Assembly (NCBI GenBank): GCA_030490835.1
Contig: CM059971.1
Coordinates: 52,500,012-52,564,011 of the forward strand
Direction: 5' to 3'
Length of the DNA: 64,000 nt
Source of the DNA: Annona cherimola
Taxonomy: Eukaryota; Streptophyta; Magnoliopsida; Magnoliales; Annonaceae
Each line of letters begins with the position of its first letter. Position 1 is the stretch's first letter. The notes beneath the pieces were generated by a model. That model saw only the letters and a program-made list of their open reading frames with translations, made no database searches and was not told where the DNA came from. Made by a program: the position numbers and the translations under genes. Of this stretch, positions 35,004 through 46,546 are shown in pieces.

Positions 35004-35485
35004 GTACAATTAGACAGGAAAATCAAACCTGAAAAGTTCAAGTCGATAGTGAAGTCGACTCCGAGGAAGCCAAGTCGACTCCACTGAAGTCGACTCCGCC
35101 TCTGAGGCGAAGTCGACTCCGTGCACGCGACCGTCGGGGTTCCTTTTCTATTTCTTCTTCTCCTCTTTCTCTTTCTTCTCCTTCTTTTTTTCCCGCGCCG
35201 GCAACAAGCTCGAATCCCTCTCTTTCTCCGGCATCCATTTTCTCTCTCGACTTAGTTTCCATCTCTAATTTCCGACACTCTTTCAGCTACTCTCCTCTCT
35301 TTCAATCTCCTTCTTCCTCTCATCTCTAACTCAATCCCTCTGTCCCTGTCACTCTATCACACAATCTCTCTCTCCATTTTTTCTCTCATCTCCGGTATCA
35401 CAGTGCCTCTCTACATTTCACCTCTATCTCTATCTTCCTCTCTAAAGCTTCATTTGAAAATTTCATTTCCAAAAACCTATCACAA
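35004..35485 (+). promoter_or_regulatory. GTCGAC cluster and pyrimidine-rich leader before the aORF
   Basis: Just after pol, four AAGTCGACTCC motifs occur in about 75 bp (35045-35118), matching the LTR arrays. From about 35135 to 35480 the strand is strongly C/T-rich (CTTCTTCTCCTCTTTCTC and similar), like a plant 5' leader or a splice acceptor tract. An ATG in good context (CACAAATGGCT) follows. I infer an internal promoter or acceptor for the downstream ORF; the sequence alone does not prove it. Confidence 0.45.
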
Positions 35486-35639
35486 ATGGCTCCTAAATCT
35501 CGAATTCCCAAGCTAGCTGTGTCAAAATCATCTCTTAAGCCAATTCCTAGAAAACCTAATTCCCAAACCGAAGAGGAAGTGCCCAGGTGGCAACGGACCC
35601 CCTCAAAGCGAGCCCGGGAAGAACCATCTACTTCCACAG
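35486..35639 (+). pseudogene. E2 aORF, first segment
   Basis: The ATG at 35486 opens a frame with a basic, Ser/Pro-rich N-terminus (MAPKSRIPKLAV...; later PSKRAREEPST), possibly a nuclear localisation region. It is cut by LTR D at 35640. The same frame continues after the D target duplication at 56764. The protein's role is unknown. Extra 3' ORFs are known in SIRE-type elements and are sometimes called envelope-like, but I see no signal peptide or membrane segment here. Confidence 0.65.
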
Positions 35640-36330
35640 TGTGACGCCCCCGACCCAAGGCTCCACATAGTCCTTACTTTGGGGTCGAAAAGGGTTGGTA
35701 AACGTGACTCAGGATTGTTGCCCTGATCACACGGCAAATTTTTTATATATATAACATCAATACAGATAACATTTTCATTCATCCAACTTGAAAAGCATTT
35801 CCCATATCATAGTCTTAACTATTGTCTTTACATTATCAGAGTCATAACGATTGTCTTTACAGAAAAATCATCATATACACCATTTACATATAATTCTGCA
35901 TTCTCTCACATATTCCATACAGGTTGTACTACCTCAACTTAATTGTTTTCATCAACATTCAACATAACATTGATCATACTATAAATTCTTCTTCTTCTTT
36001 TCATACATGCAAAGGAATATAAACATCTTGACATTCTTTTTATACCTGTCCTTCTCCATGGGTAATCTCCATTTACTTGACTAAATTTTTAGAAAACAAA
36101 ATATGAGTACTGATACTCAGTAAGCAAGTCTTTTCCTTTTGTAAGTAAACATTTTCTATTTCCTTTTTGTGCATAATATGAAAATGCAAATGCATTCAAT
36201 GCATACATGACATTTTTCCAAATGGATCGCTAGCTAGGCGTCCACTACTTGATCTTGCTCCCATTTCAGGGAGGGCGCCGCCGGCCTCAGCCTGTATTAG
36301 CGACTCGGTCACGCTAGAGGAGGACATCTG
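35640..36330 (-). mobile_element. Solo gypsy LTR D, left part
   Basis: It starts TGTGACGCCCCCGACCC and is preceded by CACAG (35635-35639). It holds the CTCAGGATTGTTGCCCTGATCACACGG block (35708 on), the TGAGTACTGATACTCA hairpin (about 36102-36118) and the GCCGCCGGCC block (about 36279). Element B interrupts it at 36331. The right part resumes at 52671. Confidence 0.88.
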
Positions 36331-37995
36331 TGTTGGTCCCGAGTTAATGGCGATTACCCAAGAGGGGAGGGGTGAATTGGGTATTTAAAAATTTATAACT
36401 TAAACAGAAACTTTACCCCGGATTAATCTAATCCCCTTAATGAAGAAACGAAATAGAAAGCAATATAATGTAGAGAGCAGAAATATAAATCAAGCACATG
36501 AGATTTTTATAGTGGTTCGGGCAACCTCCCTACTCCACTCTTCCAAGCTCACACTCCTTGTGACTTGGGTTCCACTATTGTATTCCTCAAATACAATTAG
36601 AGTCACTGCTCTCTTCTAGATTCCAGCTCTAGGGGCTTCAACACAACACAGCACAGGTAGGTGATGAGTTTCACTCCAATCACACACTACCTTGCTTACA
36701 CTTGATCTTAGTTCCTCAAACTAAATCAAGTTCAATACAACAAAATGAAATAACAAAAGGAGTCCACACTTTACAGATGTGTAGAAGCAATTTGGCGCAG
36801 AGAAGAACTCGTAATGTAGGCTTTGAAGATTCAGAAATGTAGCTCTTGCAATTTGAAGCAAAGTTCTTCCTCCTTGAATGGCTTGATCTCTTTAGAGCTC
36901 TTGAATATAGGAGTTAAGCACACTTAATGATTCTCAGCTGCTTCTCTCGTCCACAATGAATGTCTTTTATAATTTTGGAGGGAATCCGAACGTTTGAGGG
37001 TAGGTGGCGCGAATTAAATGCGCCAACGTTCAAAAATTATCCAACCGTTGCGACCCAAGTCGCAGGCGGAGTCGACTTCGGATGCGACTTTGCCCAAGTC
37101 GCAGATGGAGTCGACTTCGGGTGCGACTTCGCCTTCTGTTCGCGACTTCAAGTTCCAGGTCGGGTCGACTTGGGCATCGACTTGACCCAAGTCGCAAGTG
37201 GAGTCGACTTCGGTGTGCGACTTCACTTCGGCAGGAAGCTTGATGATCTTGAATACTTGGAATGCTTGGTTCCTTCATTTCCCTTTGGATCATTATCTTC
37301 TTCTTAGCTTGCTTGGCTTCTTTCTTTGATCATTTTATTCTGGAATGGCTTCACATATTTGTAGTCTTCTTGAAGAACTTGTTTTTGATTCATCCTTCTT
37401 GCTTTCGATACTAGTCTTCATGTCTTGAGTTTCTTCACCTTAAAATGTACTTGAAGCTTTTCTTTGGACTTGATAAACTTGATTTTGATAATGAGCTTGT
37501 ATCCTTGATTTGGTCTTGAGAGATCTTAAGTTGATCTTGGAAATGAGCTTGAATATGCATTTTGGACTTTGAAGAACGTCAAGTCGAACTCGGGGTCGAC
37601 TTCGTCTGCGACTTCGCCCAAGTCGCAACTGGAGTCGACTTCGACTGCGACTTCGGTATACTTCTGTCCCAAATTCAACTCTGGACGGTTTTTCCCGTCT
37701 GAAGTCGATGCTGGAGTCGACTTCGTTTGCGACTTGGCTTCCCAAGTCGCAAGTGGAGTCGACTTGGCCTGCGACTTCACCTGCTCTTCTTCCCGTTTCA
37801 ACTCTAGACGGATTTGGCTCTTTGAAGTCGATCTTGGAGTCGACTTGAGGAACGACTTGGCCTTTCATACTTTATTTTTTTCAAATGTATATCCCTTAAA
37901 CATTTCCACAAACGTGTTAGTAGCCAAGACTTACTCAAATTGATTTGTTAATCATCAAAACATAGATTTAGCTTGTTTTCCACATATTTCCAACA
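36331..37995 (-). repeat. B 3' LTR (1665 bp)
   Basis: It starts TGTTGGTCCCGAG and ends TTTCCAACA next to the PPT. GTCGAC clusters lie at about 37060-37215 and 37580-37850. Confidence 0.92.
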
Positions 37996-38315
37996 ATCTC
38001 CCCCTTTTGAGGATTCATAAAACCGATTTGAGTGTATACCTTTCAATTGCTTAAAAAATAACATGCTCATTTTGTATTGTGAAATTTTATCATTCTTATG
38101 CTCATGCAAACTTTTAAGTTGAAAACATTCAATATTCAACAAGCATATCCTATTCTTCTCCCCAACCATATCCTACTCTTCTCCCCTTTTGGAGTCATTG
38201 GGACTCAAATCCTACTCTTCTCCCCCTTTTTGTTAATATATCAAAAATTTAATTAAGAGAAGAAAGAGATAGGTGGGTTTGCTCCCCCTAAACATGTGCT
38301 CCCCCTCAGATTGTG
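37996..38315 (-). other. B polypurine tract and spacer
   Basis: The PPT (37996-38008; sense AAAAGGGGGAGAT) adjoins the LTR. The spacer repeats a CCTACTCTTCTCCCC segment (about 38167 and 38211, with a decayed one at 38150). It also has two more CTCCCCCT runs (38282, 38301). In sense orientation these are repeated polypurine-like tracts. There is no ORF. Confidence 0.7.
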
Positions 38316-38821
38316 CTAGGTTAAATCAATCATTCCCATGTCATTTCTAATCTTATAAAATGCTTCTTCTGCTAGGGGCTTTGTGAATATATCTACAATT
38401 TGATCCTCAGTTCTTACATATACTAGACATATATCATGATTTTCCACATGTTCTCTAATAAAATGATGTCTAAGGTTTATATGTTTGGTCCTAGAATGCA
38501 AGACTGGATTTTTAGTTAAACATATGGCACTAGTATTCTCACATTTAATGGGTATATCTTTAAAATCCATGCCATAGTCCCTAAGTTGCTGTTTCATCCA
38601 AAGTAATTAGGCACAACAGCTCCCGGCGGCAATGTATTCGGCTTCTGCCGTAGATAGAGCAACACTAGTTTGTTTTCTTGAAAACCATGAAACTAACATG
38701 TTCGCAAGAAAATTGACATGTTCCACTAGTGCTTTTTCTATCTACTTTGTAACCGGCAAAATCCGAATCCGAGTAGCCGATTAGATCAAAATTAGAGCCC
38801 TTTGGATACCAAAGTCCTATG
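38316..38821 (-). pseudogene. B RNase H, C-terminal part
   Basis: It carries TKHINLRHHFIREHV and IVDIFTKPLAEEAFY, and ends GMIDLT with a stop at 38316. A TAA within the CAQLLW segment (near 38608, CAA in sister copies) and a one-base insertion near 38710 break it. Element C interrupts the gene at 38822; the preceding five bases CTATG are its target duplication. Confidence 0.85.
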
Positions 38822-40468
38822 TGTTGGTCCCGAGTTAATGGCGATTACCCAAGAGGGGAGGGGTGAATTGGGTATTTAAAAATTTATAACTTAAACAGAA
38901 ACTTTACCCCGGATTAATCTAATCCCCTTAATGAAGAAACGAAATAGAAAGCAATATAATGTAGAGAGCAGAAATATAAATCAAGCACATAAGATTTTTA
39001 TAGTGGTTCGGGCAACCTCCCTACTCCACTCTTCCAAGCTCACACTCCTTGTGACTTGGGTTCACTATTGTATTCCACAAATACAATTAGAGCCACTGCT
39101 CTCTTCTAGATTCCAGCTCTAGGGGGCTTCAACACAACACAGCACAGGTAGGTGATGAGTTCCACTCCAATCACACACTACCTTGCTTACACTTGATCTT
39201 AGTTCCTCACACTAAATCAAGTTCAATACAACAAAATGAAATAACAAAAGGAGTCGACACTTTACAGATGTGTAGAAGCAATTTGGCGCAGAGAAGAACT
39301 CGTAATGTAGGCTTTGAAGATTCAGAAATGTAGCTCTTGCAACTTGAAGCAAAGTTCTTCCTCCTTGAATGGCTTGATCTCTTTAGAGCTCTTGAATATA
39401 GGAGTTAAGCACACTTAATGATTCTCAGCTGCTTCTCTCGTCCACAATGAATGCTTTTTATAATTTTGGAGGGAATCCGAACGTTAGAAGGTAGGTGGCG
39501 CGCATTAAATGCGCCAACGTTCGAATAAATTCCGACCATTGCGACCCAAGTCGCAGGCGGAGTCGACCTCGGATGCGACTTCGCCCATGTCGCAGATGGA
39601 GTCGACTTCGGGTGCGACTTCGCCTTCTGTTCGCGACTTCAAGTTCCAGGTCGGGTCGACTTGGGTATCAACTTGACCCAAGTCGCAGGTGAAGTCGACT
39701 TCGGGTGCGAGTTCACCTCGTCAGTTGACTTGACGAACTTGAATAATTTTCGGAATGCTTTGTTCCTTCATGCCTTTTGTTGTTTTGCATTTCTCATGTC
39801 TCCCCTTTTGAATTATTGTCTTTGCTTTTATTTGCTCCATGTTTTGTAAGCCTTGAATCTAAGTAGTCTTGAATCATATGATCTTGAATAACTTCTTGGT
39901 CAAGCTTATGCATCTTGTTTTGAACTTGGATTGGTCTTCATAGCTTGAATTTCTTCATCTTGAAATATGCTTGAAGCTTTGCCTTAGACTTGATAATCTT
40001 AAGTTGATCTTGAAAAGGAGCTTGAATCTGTATTTTGGACTTTGAAGAACGTTTAGTCGAACTCGGGGTCGACTTCATCTGCGACTTCGCCCAAGTCGCA
40101 ACTGGAGTCGACTTCGACTGCGACTTCGGTATACTTCTCTCCCAAATTCAACTCTGGAGTGATTTTAACATCTGAAGTCGATGCTGGAGTCGACTTCGTT
40201 TGCGACTTGGCTTCCCAAGTCGGAAGTGGAGTCGACTTGGCCTGCGACTTTACCTGCTCTTCTTCCCATTTCAACTCTGGACAGATTTGGCTCTTTGAAG
40301 TCGAACTTGGAGTCGACTTGGGGAACGACTTGGCCTTTCATGTTCTATTTTCTTCAAACGTATATACCTTAAACATTTCCACAAACTTGTTAGTAGCCAA
40401 GACTTACTCAAATTGATTTGTTAATCATCAAAACATAGATTTAGCTTGTTTTCCACATATTTCCAATA
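38822..40468 (-). repeat. C 3' LTR (1647 bp)
   Basis: It starts TGTTGGTCCCGAG; the far end reads TTCCAATA instead of CCAACA, a single substitution. Middle parts differ from the B LTR (39720-40000), while the outer parts are nearly the same. Confidence 0.92.
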
Positions 40469-40799
40469 ATCTCCCCCTTTTTGATGATTGACAAAACCGA
40501 TTTAAGTGTATACCTTTCAATTGCTTAAAAAATAACATGCTCATTTGGTATTGTGAAATTTTATCATTCTTATGCTCATGCAAACTTTTAAGTTGAAAAC
40601 ATTTGAAAACATTCAACATTCAACAAACATATCCTATTCTTTTCCCCAACCATATCCTACTCTTCTCCCCCTTTAGAGTCATTGGGACTCAAATCCTACT
40701 CTTCTCCCCCTTTTTGTCAATATATCAAAAATTTAATTAAGAGAAGAAAGAGATAGGTGGGTTTGCTCCCCCTAAACATGTGCTCCCCCTCTGATTTTG
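40469..40799 (-). other. C polypurine tract and spacer
   Basis: The PPT (40469-40482) adjoins the LTR. As in B, a CCTACTCTTCTCCCCC segment recurs (about 40657 and 40697, plus a decayed copy at 40632), and CTCCCCCT runs occur before pol. There is no coding sequence. Confidence 0.7.
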
Positions 40800-41607
40800 C
40801 TAGGTTAAATCAATCATTCCCATGTAATTTCTAATCTTATAAAATGATTCTTTTGCTAGGGCTTTGTGAATATATCTGCAATTTGATCCTCAGTTCTTAC
40901 ATATACTAGACATATATCATGATTTTCCACATGTTCTCTAATAAAATGATGTCTAAGATCTATATGTTTGGTCCTAGAATGCAAGACTGGATTTTTATTT
41001 AAACATATGGCACTAGTATTGTCACATCTAATGGGTATATCTTTAAAATCCATGTCATAGTCTCTAAGTTGCTGTTTCATCCAAAGTAATTGGGCACAAC
41101 AGCTCCTGGCGGCAATGTATTCGGCTTCCGCCGTAGACAGAGCAATACTAGTTTGTTTTCTTGAAAACCATGAAACCAACATGTTCCCAAGAAATTGACA
41201 TGTTCCACTAGTGCTTTTTCTATCTACTTTGTAACCGGCAAAATCTGCATCCGAGTAGCCGATTAGATCAAAATTAGAGCCCTTTGGATACCAAAGTCCT
41301 ATGTTGGTAGTGTCAACTAGGTATCTGAAAATTCTTTTCACAGCTACCAAGTGTGATTCTTTTGGACATGATTGAAATCTAGAGCACATACACACACTAA
41401 ACAATATATCAGGCCTAGAAGCAGTTAAATACAACAAAGATCCTATCATGCTTCTATACAATTTCAAATCAACCATTTTCCCTTTTTCATCTTTGTCGAT
41501 TTTGATTGTTGAGCTCATTGGCGTGTTTGCTCCTTTGCTCTTCTCCATGCCAAACTTCTTCAGCATTTCTTTGATATACTTGGACTGGTTAATGAAGATT
41601 CCTTCAT
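40800..41607 (-). pseudogene. C RT end and RNase H
   Basis: The open frame 40856-41566 includes [52 protein letters not shown] and TKHIDLRHHFIREHV. A one-base loss near 40857 shifts the last codons after ADIFTKP. The ancestral stop is the TAG at 40800-40802. Another one-base loss, in a T run at about 41618, separates it from the upstream pol frame. Confidence 0.9.
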
Positions 41608-43857
41608 TTAATTGCTTGATTGCAGTCCAAGGAAGAAGTTTAGTTCTCTCATCATTCTCATCTCAAATTCTTTCTGCATAAGCTCAGAAAATTCTTGACA
41701 AAGAGTCTCATTAGTAGCACCGAAAATGATATCATCAACATAAATTTGAATGATCAATATATCCTTTTCTTTATACTTGATAAACAAAGTGGTGTCTACC
41801 TTTCCTTTTTGAAAATCATGATCAATCAGAAATTTTCTTAGTCTATCATACCAAGCCCTTGGAGCTTGTTTTAGTCCATATAATGCTTTGGTTAACTTGT
41901 ACACAAATTTAGATTGATCTTTTTCCTCAAATCCAGGTGGTTGTTCTACATACACATCTTCATTTATATATCCATTCAGAAATGCGCTTTTAACATCCAT
42001 TTGAAACAATTTAAAGTTCATGTGAAATGCAAAAGCTAATAAGATGCGAATTGCTTCCAATCTAGCAACCGGGGCATAGGATTCCTCAAAATCTATTCCT
42101 TCTTCTTGTGAATATCCTTTTACCACAAGTCTAGCTTTGTTTCTCACTACAAGTCCACTTTCATCTAATTTGTTCCTAAAGACCCACTTGGTGCCAATAA
42201 CAGTACAATCGTTTGGTCTAGGAACAAGGTGCCAAACTTGATTTCTTTCAAATTGATTTAGCTCTTCTTGCATAGCTATAATCCCGTTTTCATCATCAAG
42301 AGCTTGACTAATATTAGAAGGTTCAATTTTGGATACAAAGGCGTATTGTCCACAAACATTTTGTTTTGATCTTCTAGTTTTTACACCTTCATACACATTC
42401 CCTATAACTTGTTCAATTGGATGGGCATGTTTGAATTTCAAATCAGTTGGAGGTTTGTAAGAATTATTACCTTCACTTACCCTTTCCTCCATGGAATCTT
42501 CTTGCTTTTCCACATGCAGTTTTTCAAAATTGCTTGCTATATCATCTGCATCACTTAAATCATCTTTTCTTTTATAGCATGGGTTAGTTTCATCAAAAAT
42601 AACATGAATGGACTCTTCTACCACTTGGTTTCGTTTATTGAATATTCTATATACTTTGCTATTTGATGAGTACCCAAGGAATATTGCCTCATCACTTTTA
42701 GCATCTAGTTTTCCCAAGTTAGTTTTTCCATTGTTCAAAACATAGCATGTGCATCCAAAAGCATGAAAATATGAAATATTTGGTTTTCTACCTTTCCATA
42801 GCTCATATGGGGTCTTTTTCAAGATTGCTCTAATGGTAACACGGTTCAACACATGACAAGCTGTACTTACAGCTTCACCCCAAAATTTCTTGGATAATTT
42901 ACTCTCATTTAGCATTGTTCTAGCCATCTCTTGTATAGTTCTGTTTTTCCTTTCAACTACTCCATTTTGTTGTGGAGTTCTTGGTGCAGAAAATGTGTGA
43001 TGAATTCCTTTTTCATTACATAACTCTATGAATCGTTTGTTTTCAAATTCACCACCATGATCACTTCTTATAGTCATAATAGTACTTTGTTTTTCATTTT
43101 GCACCAAATTTACAAAAGTTGAAAACATAAGGAAGGCTTCATCTTTGCTAGCTAAGAGAATTATCCATGTGAATCTTGAAAAGTCATCAACAATCACAAA
43201 TACATATTTCTTTCTACCAATGGTTAAAATATCGGATGGCCCATATAGATCCATGTGTAGCAATTCAAGTGGCCTAGTGGTGGAGATTTCCTTTTTGGTA
43301 GAGAAAGGCATCTTAGGTTGTTTAGATAATTGACATGCCTTGCAAATTTTGTCTTTGTCATATTTGAACTTTGGCAAGCCTTCTACCAAACTCTTCTTCC
43401 ATAGGGTCTTTATATTTCCCATGTTTATATGTCCAAGCCTTTTATGCCAAACCCATGGATCATTATCAATGGCCATTAGACATTGACCATCTAATTCATC
43501 AAGTGAAACCAAATATACATTTTCATGTCTTTTTCCACTAAACATGATATGTTCTCCATCAAATACATTACATATAGATGATTCAAACACAACCTTGTAT
43601 CCTTTGTCACACAATTGACTAATACTCATTAGATTGTGCTTGAGTCCTTCAACAAACAAAACATCTTCCATGCATGCATTTGAAATACTATAAATGTTTC
43701 CTTTACCTTTAATTTTACCTTTCTCATTATTACCAAAGGCAACCGTTCCGTCGTTGCAAGGCTTAAGTTTGTGAAATAGACTTCTTTCTCCGGTCATATG
43801 CCTTGAACAACCGTTGTCCATGAACCATACATTGTTTGCCTTTGCCTTGAAACAAAT
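41608..43857 (-). pseudogene. C protease, integrase and RT (737-codon open frame)
   Basis: This is the longest open frame in the window. In order: a protease motif reading [11 protein letters not shown] (DNG where E2 and Cop1 have DSG), integrase zinc residues in [11 protein letters not shown] and CKACQLSKQ, catalytic [19 protein letters not shown] and NGVVERKNR, then RT with [21 protein letters not shown] and YVDD. It ends early at LGLQSSN through a one-base deletion. The domains are complete otherwise. It would process, integrate and copy the element. The DNG change may have disabled the protease. Confidence 0.92.
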
Positions 43858-44855
43858 CTAAAAAATAAAAAGGTAAATCTCATCTCTTTGGTACCCCATT
43901 TTATGGGTCCATTTGGGTTAGTAATATTATTCAACCTTTGTTGCTCCAACTTAGAAAGCCCAAATCTTGTGTTCCTTGGAACCCAAACTAATTTTGCACC
44001 ATAATCATATAATTTCTTAAAGTTACACTTGTAGGCTTTATGACCCATTTTGTTGCAGAAATTGCAAGCCATTGGTAATCTAGGAGTAGGCCTCCAAGTA
44101 TATTTTGGTTCAAATATTGGCCTTCTAGTCCACATAACATTTTTCCTTTGTGGCTTGTATATAGGTGCAGTTTTTGTTTGATATTTCCCAAGTATTGGCA
44201 CATTCAATTTGCCACTTTCTCTTTGCTCAAATGTATAATATCCAAGGCCTCTTTTATTTGTTTGAGCAGTCATGTTCAAAAACATCTTCACATTTTCTCC
44301 GGGATTAGAGAACTTTGCTAATGATTCATTTAAGGATTCGTTCTCCTTTCTCAATTTCTTTACTTCTTTCAACAATGATTCATTTTTCTCTTTCAGTTTT
44401 GTTGATTTTTCAGCTAGTTTTCCATTTTCAATAATAACGAAGTTATATTGTTGTCTCTTCAATGACAACTTGTTTCCTAGATTTTTGATTTCCTCATATA
44501 ATGAATCATAAGCAATTTGTAGTTCTTCTAACTCAGCACATTTGAGGCATTCTTGAAAAGAAGAATAATTTGATTGAGAATAGCAAGGTTTGGAAGTTAC
44601 CTCTTCATTGCTCGTGTATTTTGTTGAGATGGTTTGTTCTTCCAAAACTTCAGTTGTGTTCAAACAAAACAAGTCTTCTTCTTGTTCGATCCGTGTCATG
44701 CAGCATATTCTTGCACAATTTGCCGCCTCAAATTCGTCGGTTGAAGAGCTGCTTGTTGATGAAGTCTCTTCATTGACATACATGCCTCTTCCCTTTGGCC
44801 TTTGGTATTTTCTGCCTTCATGTCCTTCCTTCCTCTCATGATACTCTTTTGATTT
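43794..44855 (-). pseudogene. C gag, C-terminal part only
   Basis: The frame 43794-44783 holds the acidic/serine linker, the coiled Glu/Lys-rich region (YDSLYEEIKNLGNKL) and the second zinc knuckle CNFCNKMGHKAYKC. The first knuckle and the whole capsid part are missing. Position 44855 is the deletion joint with the PBS-side sequence. An extra G (KWGTK instead of KWVPK) shifts the end of gag, so it runs on over the start of pol in a different frame. Confidence 0.88.
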
Positions 44856-44865
44856 AACTCAAAGA

Positions 44866-44880
44866 CCTGCTCTGATACCA
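44866..44880 (-). other. C primer binding site
   Basis: The sense strand is TGGTATCAGAGCAGG, two bases inside the 5' LTR. Confidence 0.92.
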
Positions 44881-44882
44881 CT

Positions 44883-46541
44883 TGTTGGTCCCGAGTTAAT
44901 GGCGATTACCCAAGAGGGGAGGGGTGAATTGGGTATTTAAAAATTTATAACATAAACAGAAACTTTACCCCGGATTAATCTAATCCCCTTAATGAAGAAA
45001 CGAAATAGAAAGCAATATAATGTAGAGAGCAGAAATATAAATCAAGCACATAAGATTTTTATAGTGGTTCGGGCAACCTCCCTACTCCACTCTTCCAAGC
45101 TCACACTCCTTGTGACTTGGGTTCCACTATTGTATTCCTCAAATACAATTAGAGCCACTGCTCTCTTCTAGATTCCAGCTCTAGGGGGCTTCAACACAAC
45201 ACAGCACAGGTAGGTGATGAGTTCCACTCCAATCACACACTACCTTGCTTACACTTGATCTTAGTTCCTCAAACTAAATCAAGTTCAATACAACAAAATG
45301 AAATAACAAAAGGAGTCGACACTTTACAGATGTGTAGAAGCAATTTGGCGCAGAGAAGAACTCGTAATGTAGGCTTTGAAGATTCAGAAATGTAGCTCTT
45401 GCAATTTGAAGCAAAGTTCTTCCTCCTTGAATGGCTTGATCTCTTTAGAGCTCTTGAATATAGGAGTTAAGCACACTTAATGATTCTCAGCTGTTTCCCT
45501 CGTCCACAATGAATGCCTTTTAAAATTTTGGAGGGAATCCGAACGTTTGAGGGTAGGTGGCGCAAATTAAATGCGCCAACGTTCCAAAATTATCCGACCG
45601 TTGCGACCCAAGTCGCAGGCGGAGTCGACTTCGGATGACACTTCGCCCATGTCGCAGATGGAGTCGACTTCGGGTGCGACTTCGCCTTCTGTTCGCGACT
45701 TCAAGTTCCAGGTCGGGTCGACTTGGGTATTGACTTGACCCAAGTCGCAGGTGAAGTCGACTTCGGGTGCGACTTCACCTTGTCAGTTGACTTGATGAAC
45801 TTGAATAATTTCCGAGATGCTTTGTTCCTTCATGCCTTTTGTTGTTTTGCATTTCTCATGTCTCCCCTTTTGAATTATTGTCTTTGCTTTTATTTGCTCC
45901 ATGTTTTGTAAGCCTTGAATCTAAGTAGTCTTGAATCATTTGATCTTGAATAACTTCTTGGTCAAGCTTATGCATCTTGTTTTGAACTTGGATTGGTCTT
46001 CATAGCTTGAATTTCTTCATCTTGAAATATGCTTGAAGCTTTCCCTTAAGCTTTCCCTTAGACTTGATAATCTTAAGTTGATCTTGAAAAGGGCTTGAAT
46101 CTGTATTTTGGACTTTGAAGAACGTCAAGTAGAACTCGGGGTCGACTTCATCTGCGACTTCGCCCAAGTCGCAACTGGAGTCGACTTCGACTGCGACTTC
46201 GGTATACTTCTCTCCCAAATTCAACTCTGGAGTGATTTTAGCATCTGAAGTGGATGTTGGAGTCGACTTCATTTGCGACTTGGCTTCCCAAGTCGCAAGT
46301 GGAGTCGACATGGCCTGCGACTTTACCTGCTCTTCTTCCCATTTCAACTCTGGACAAATTTGGCTCTTTGAAGTCGAACTTGGAGTCGACTTGGGGAACG
46401 ACTTGGCCTTTCATGTTCTATTTTCTTCAAACGTATATACCTTAAACATTTCCACAAACATGTTAGTAGCCAAGACTTACTCAAATTGATTTGTTAATCA
46501 TCAAAACATAGATTTAGCTTGTTTTCCACATATTTCCAACA
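44883..46541 (-). repeat. C 5' LTR (1659 bp)
   Basis: It runs TGTTGGTCCCGAG to TTTCCAACA. The TATA position (about 45518-45530) reads AATTTTAAAAGGC in sense where B and Cop1 have AATTATAAAAGGC, so the promoter may be weakened. A duplicated AAGCTTTCCCTTA segment lies near 46035-46060. Confidence 0.92.
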
Positions 46542-46546
46542 CTATG

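Larger units (their letters stand above)
38822..46541 (-). mobile_element. Copia element C, nested in B
   Basis: The LTRs at 38822-40468 and 44883-46541 are flanked by a perfect duplication CTATG (38817-38821 and 46542-46546). Joining across the insertion restores the RNase H frame of B around its PKGS..TTNIGLWY region. C has the best preserved pol in the window but lacks the first part of gag: a deletion of about 1.1 kb joins mid-gag to the PBS region at about 44855. Confidence 0.94.

Noticed and set aside
35038..35262. Minus-strand frame through the CT-rich leader
   Set aside because: The Glu/Arg-rich translation is the reverse of pyrimidine-rich DNA in front of the aORF.
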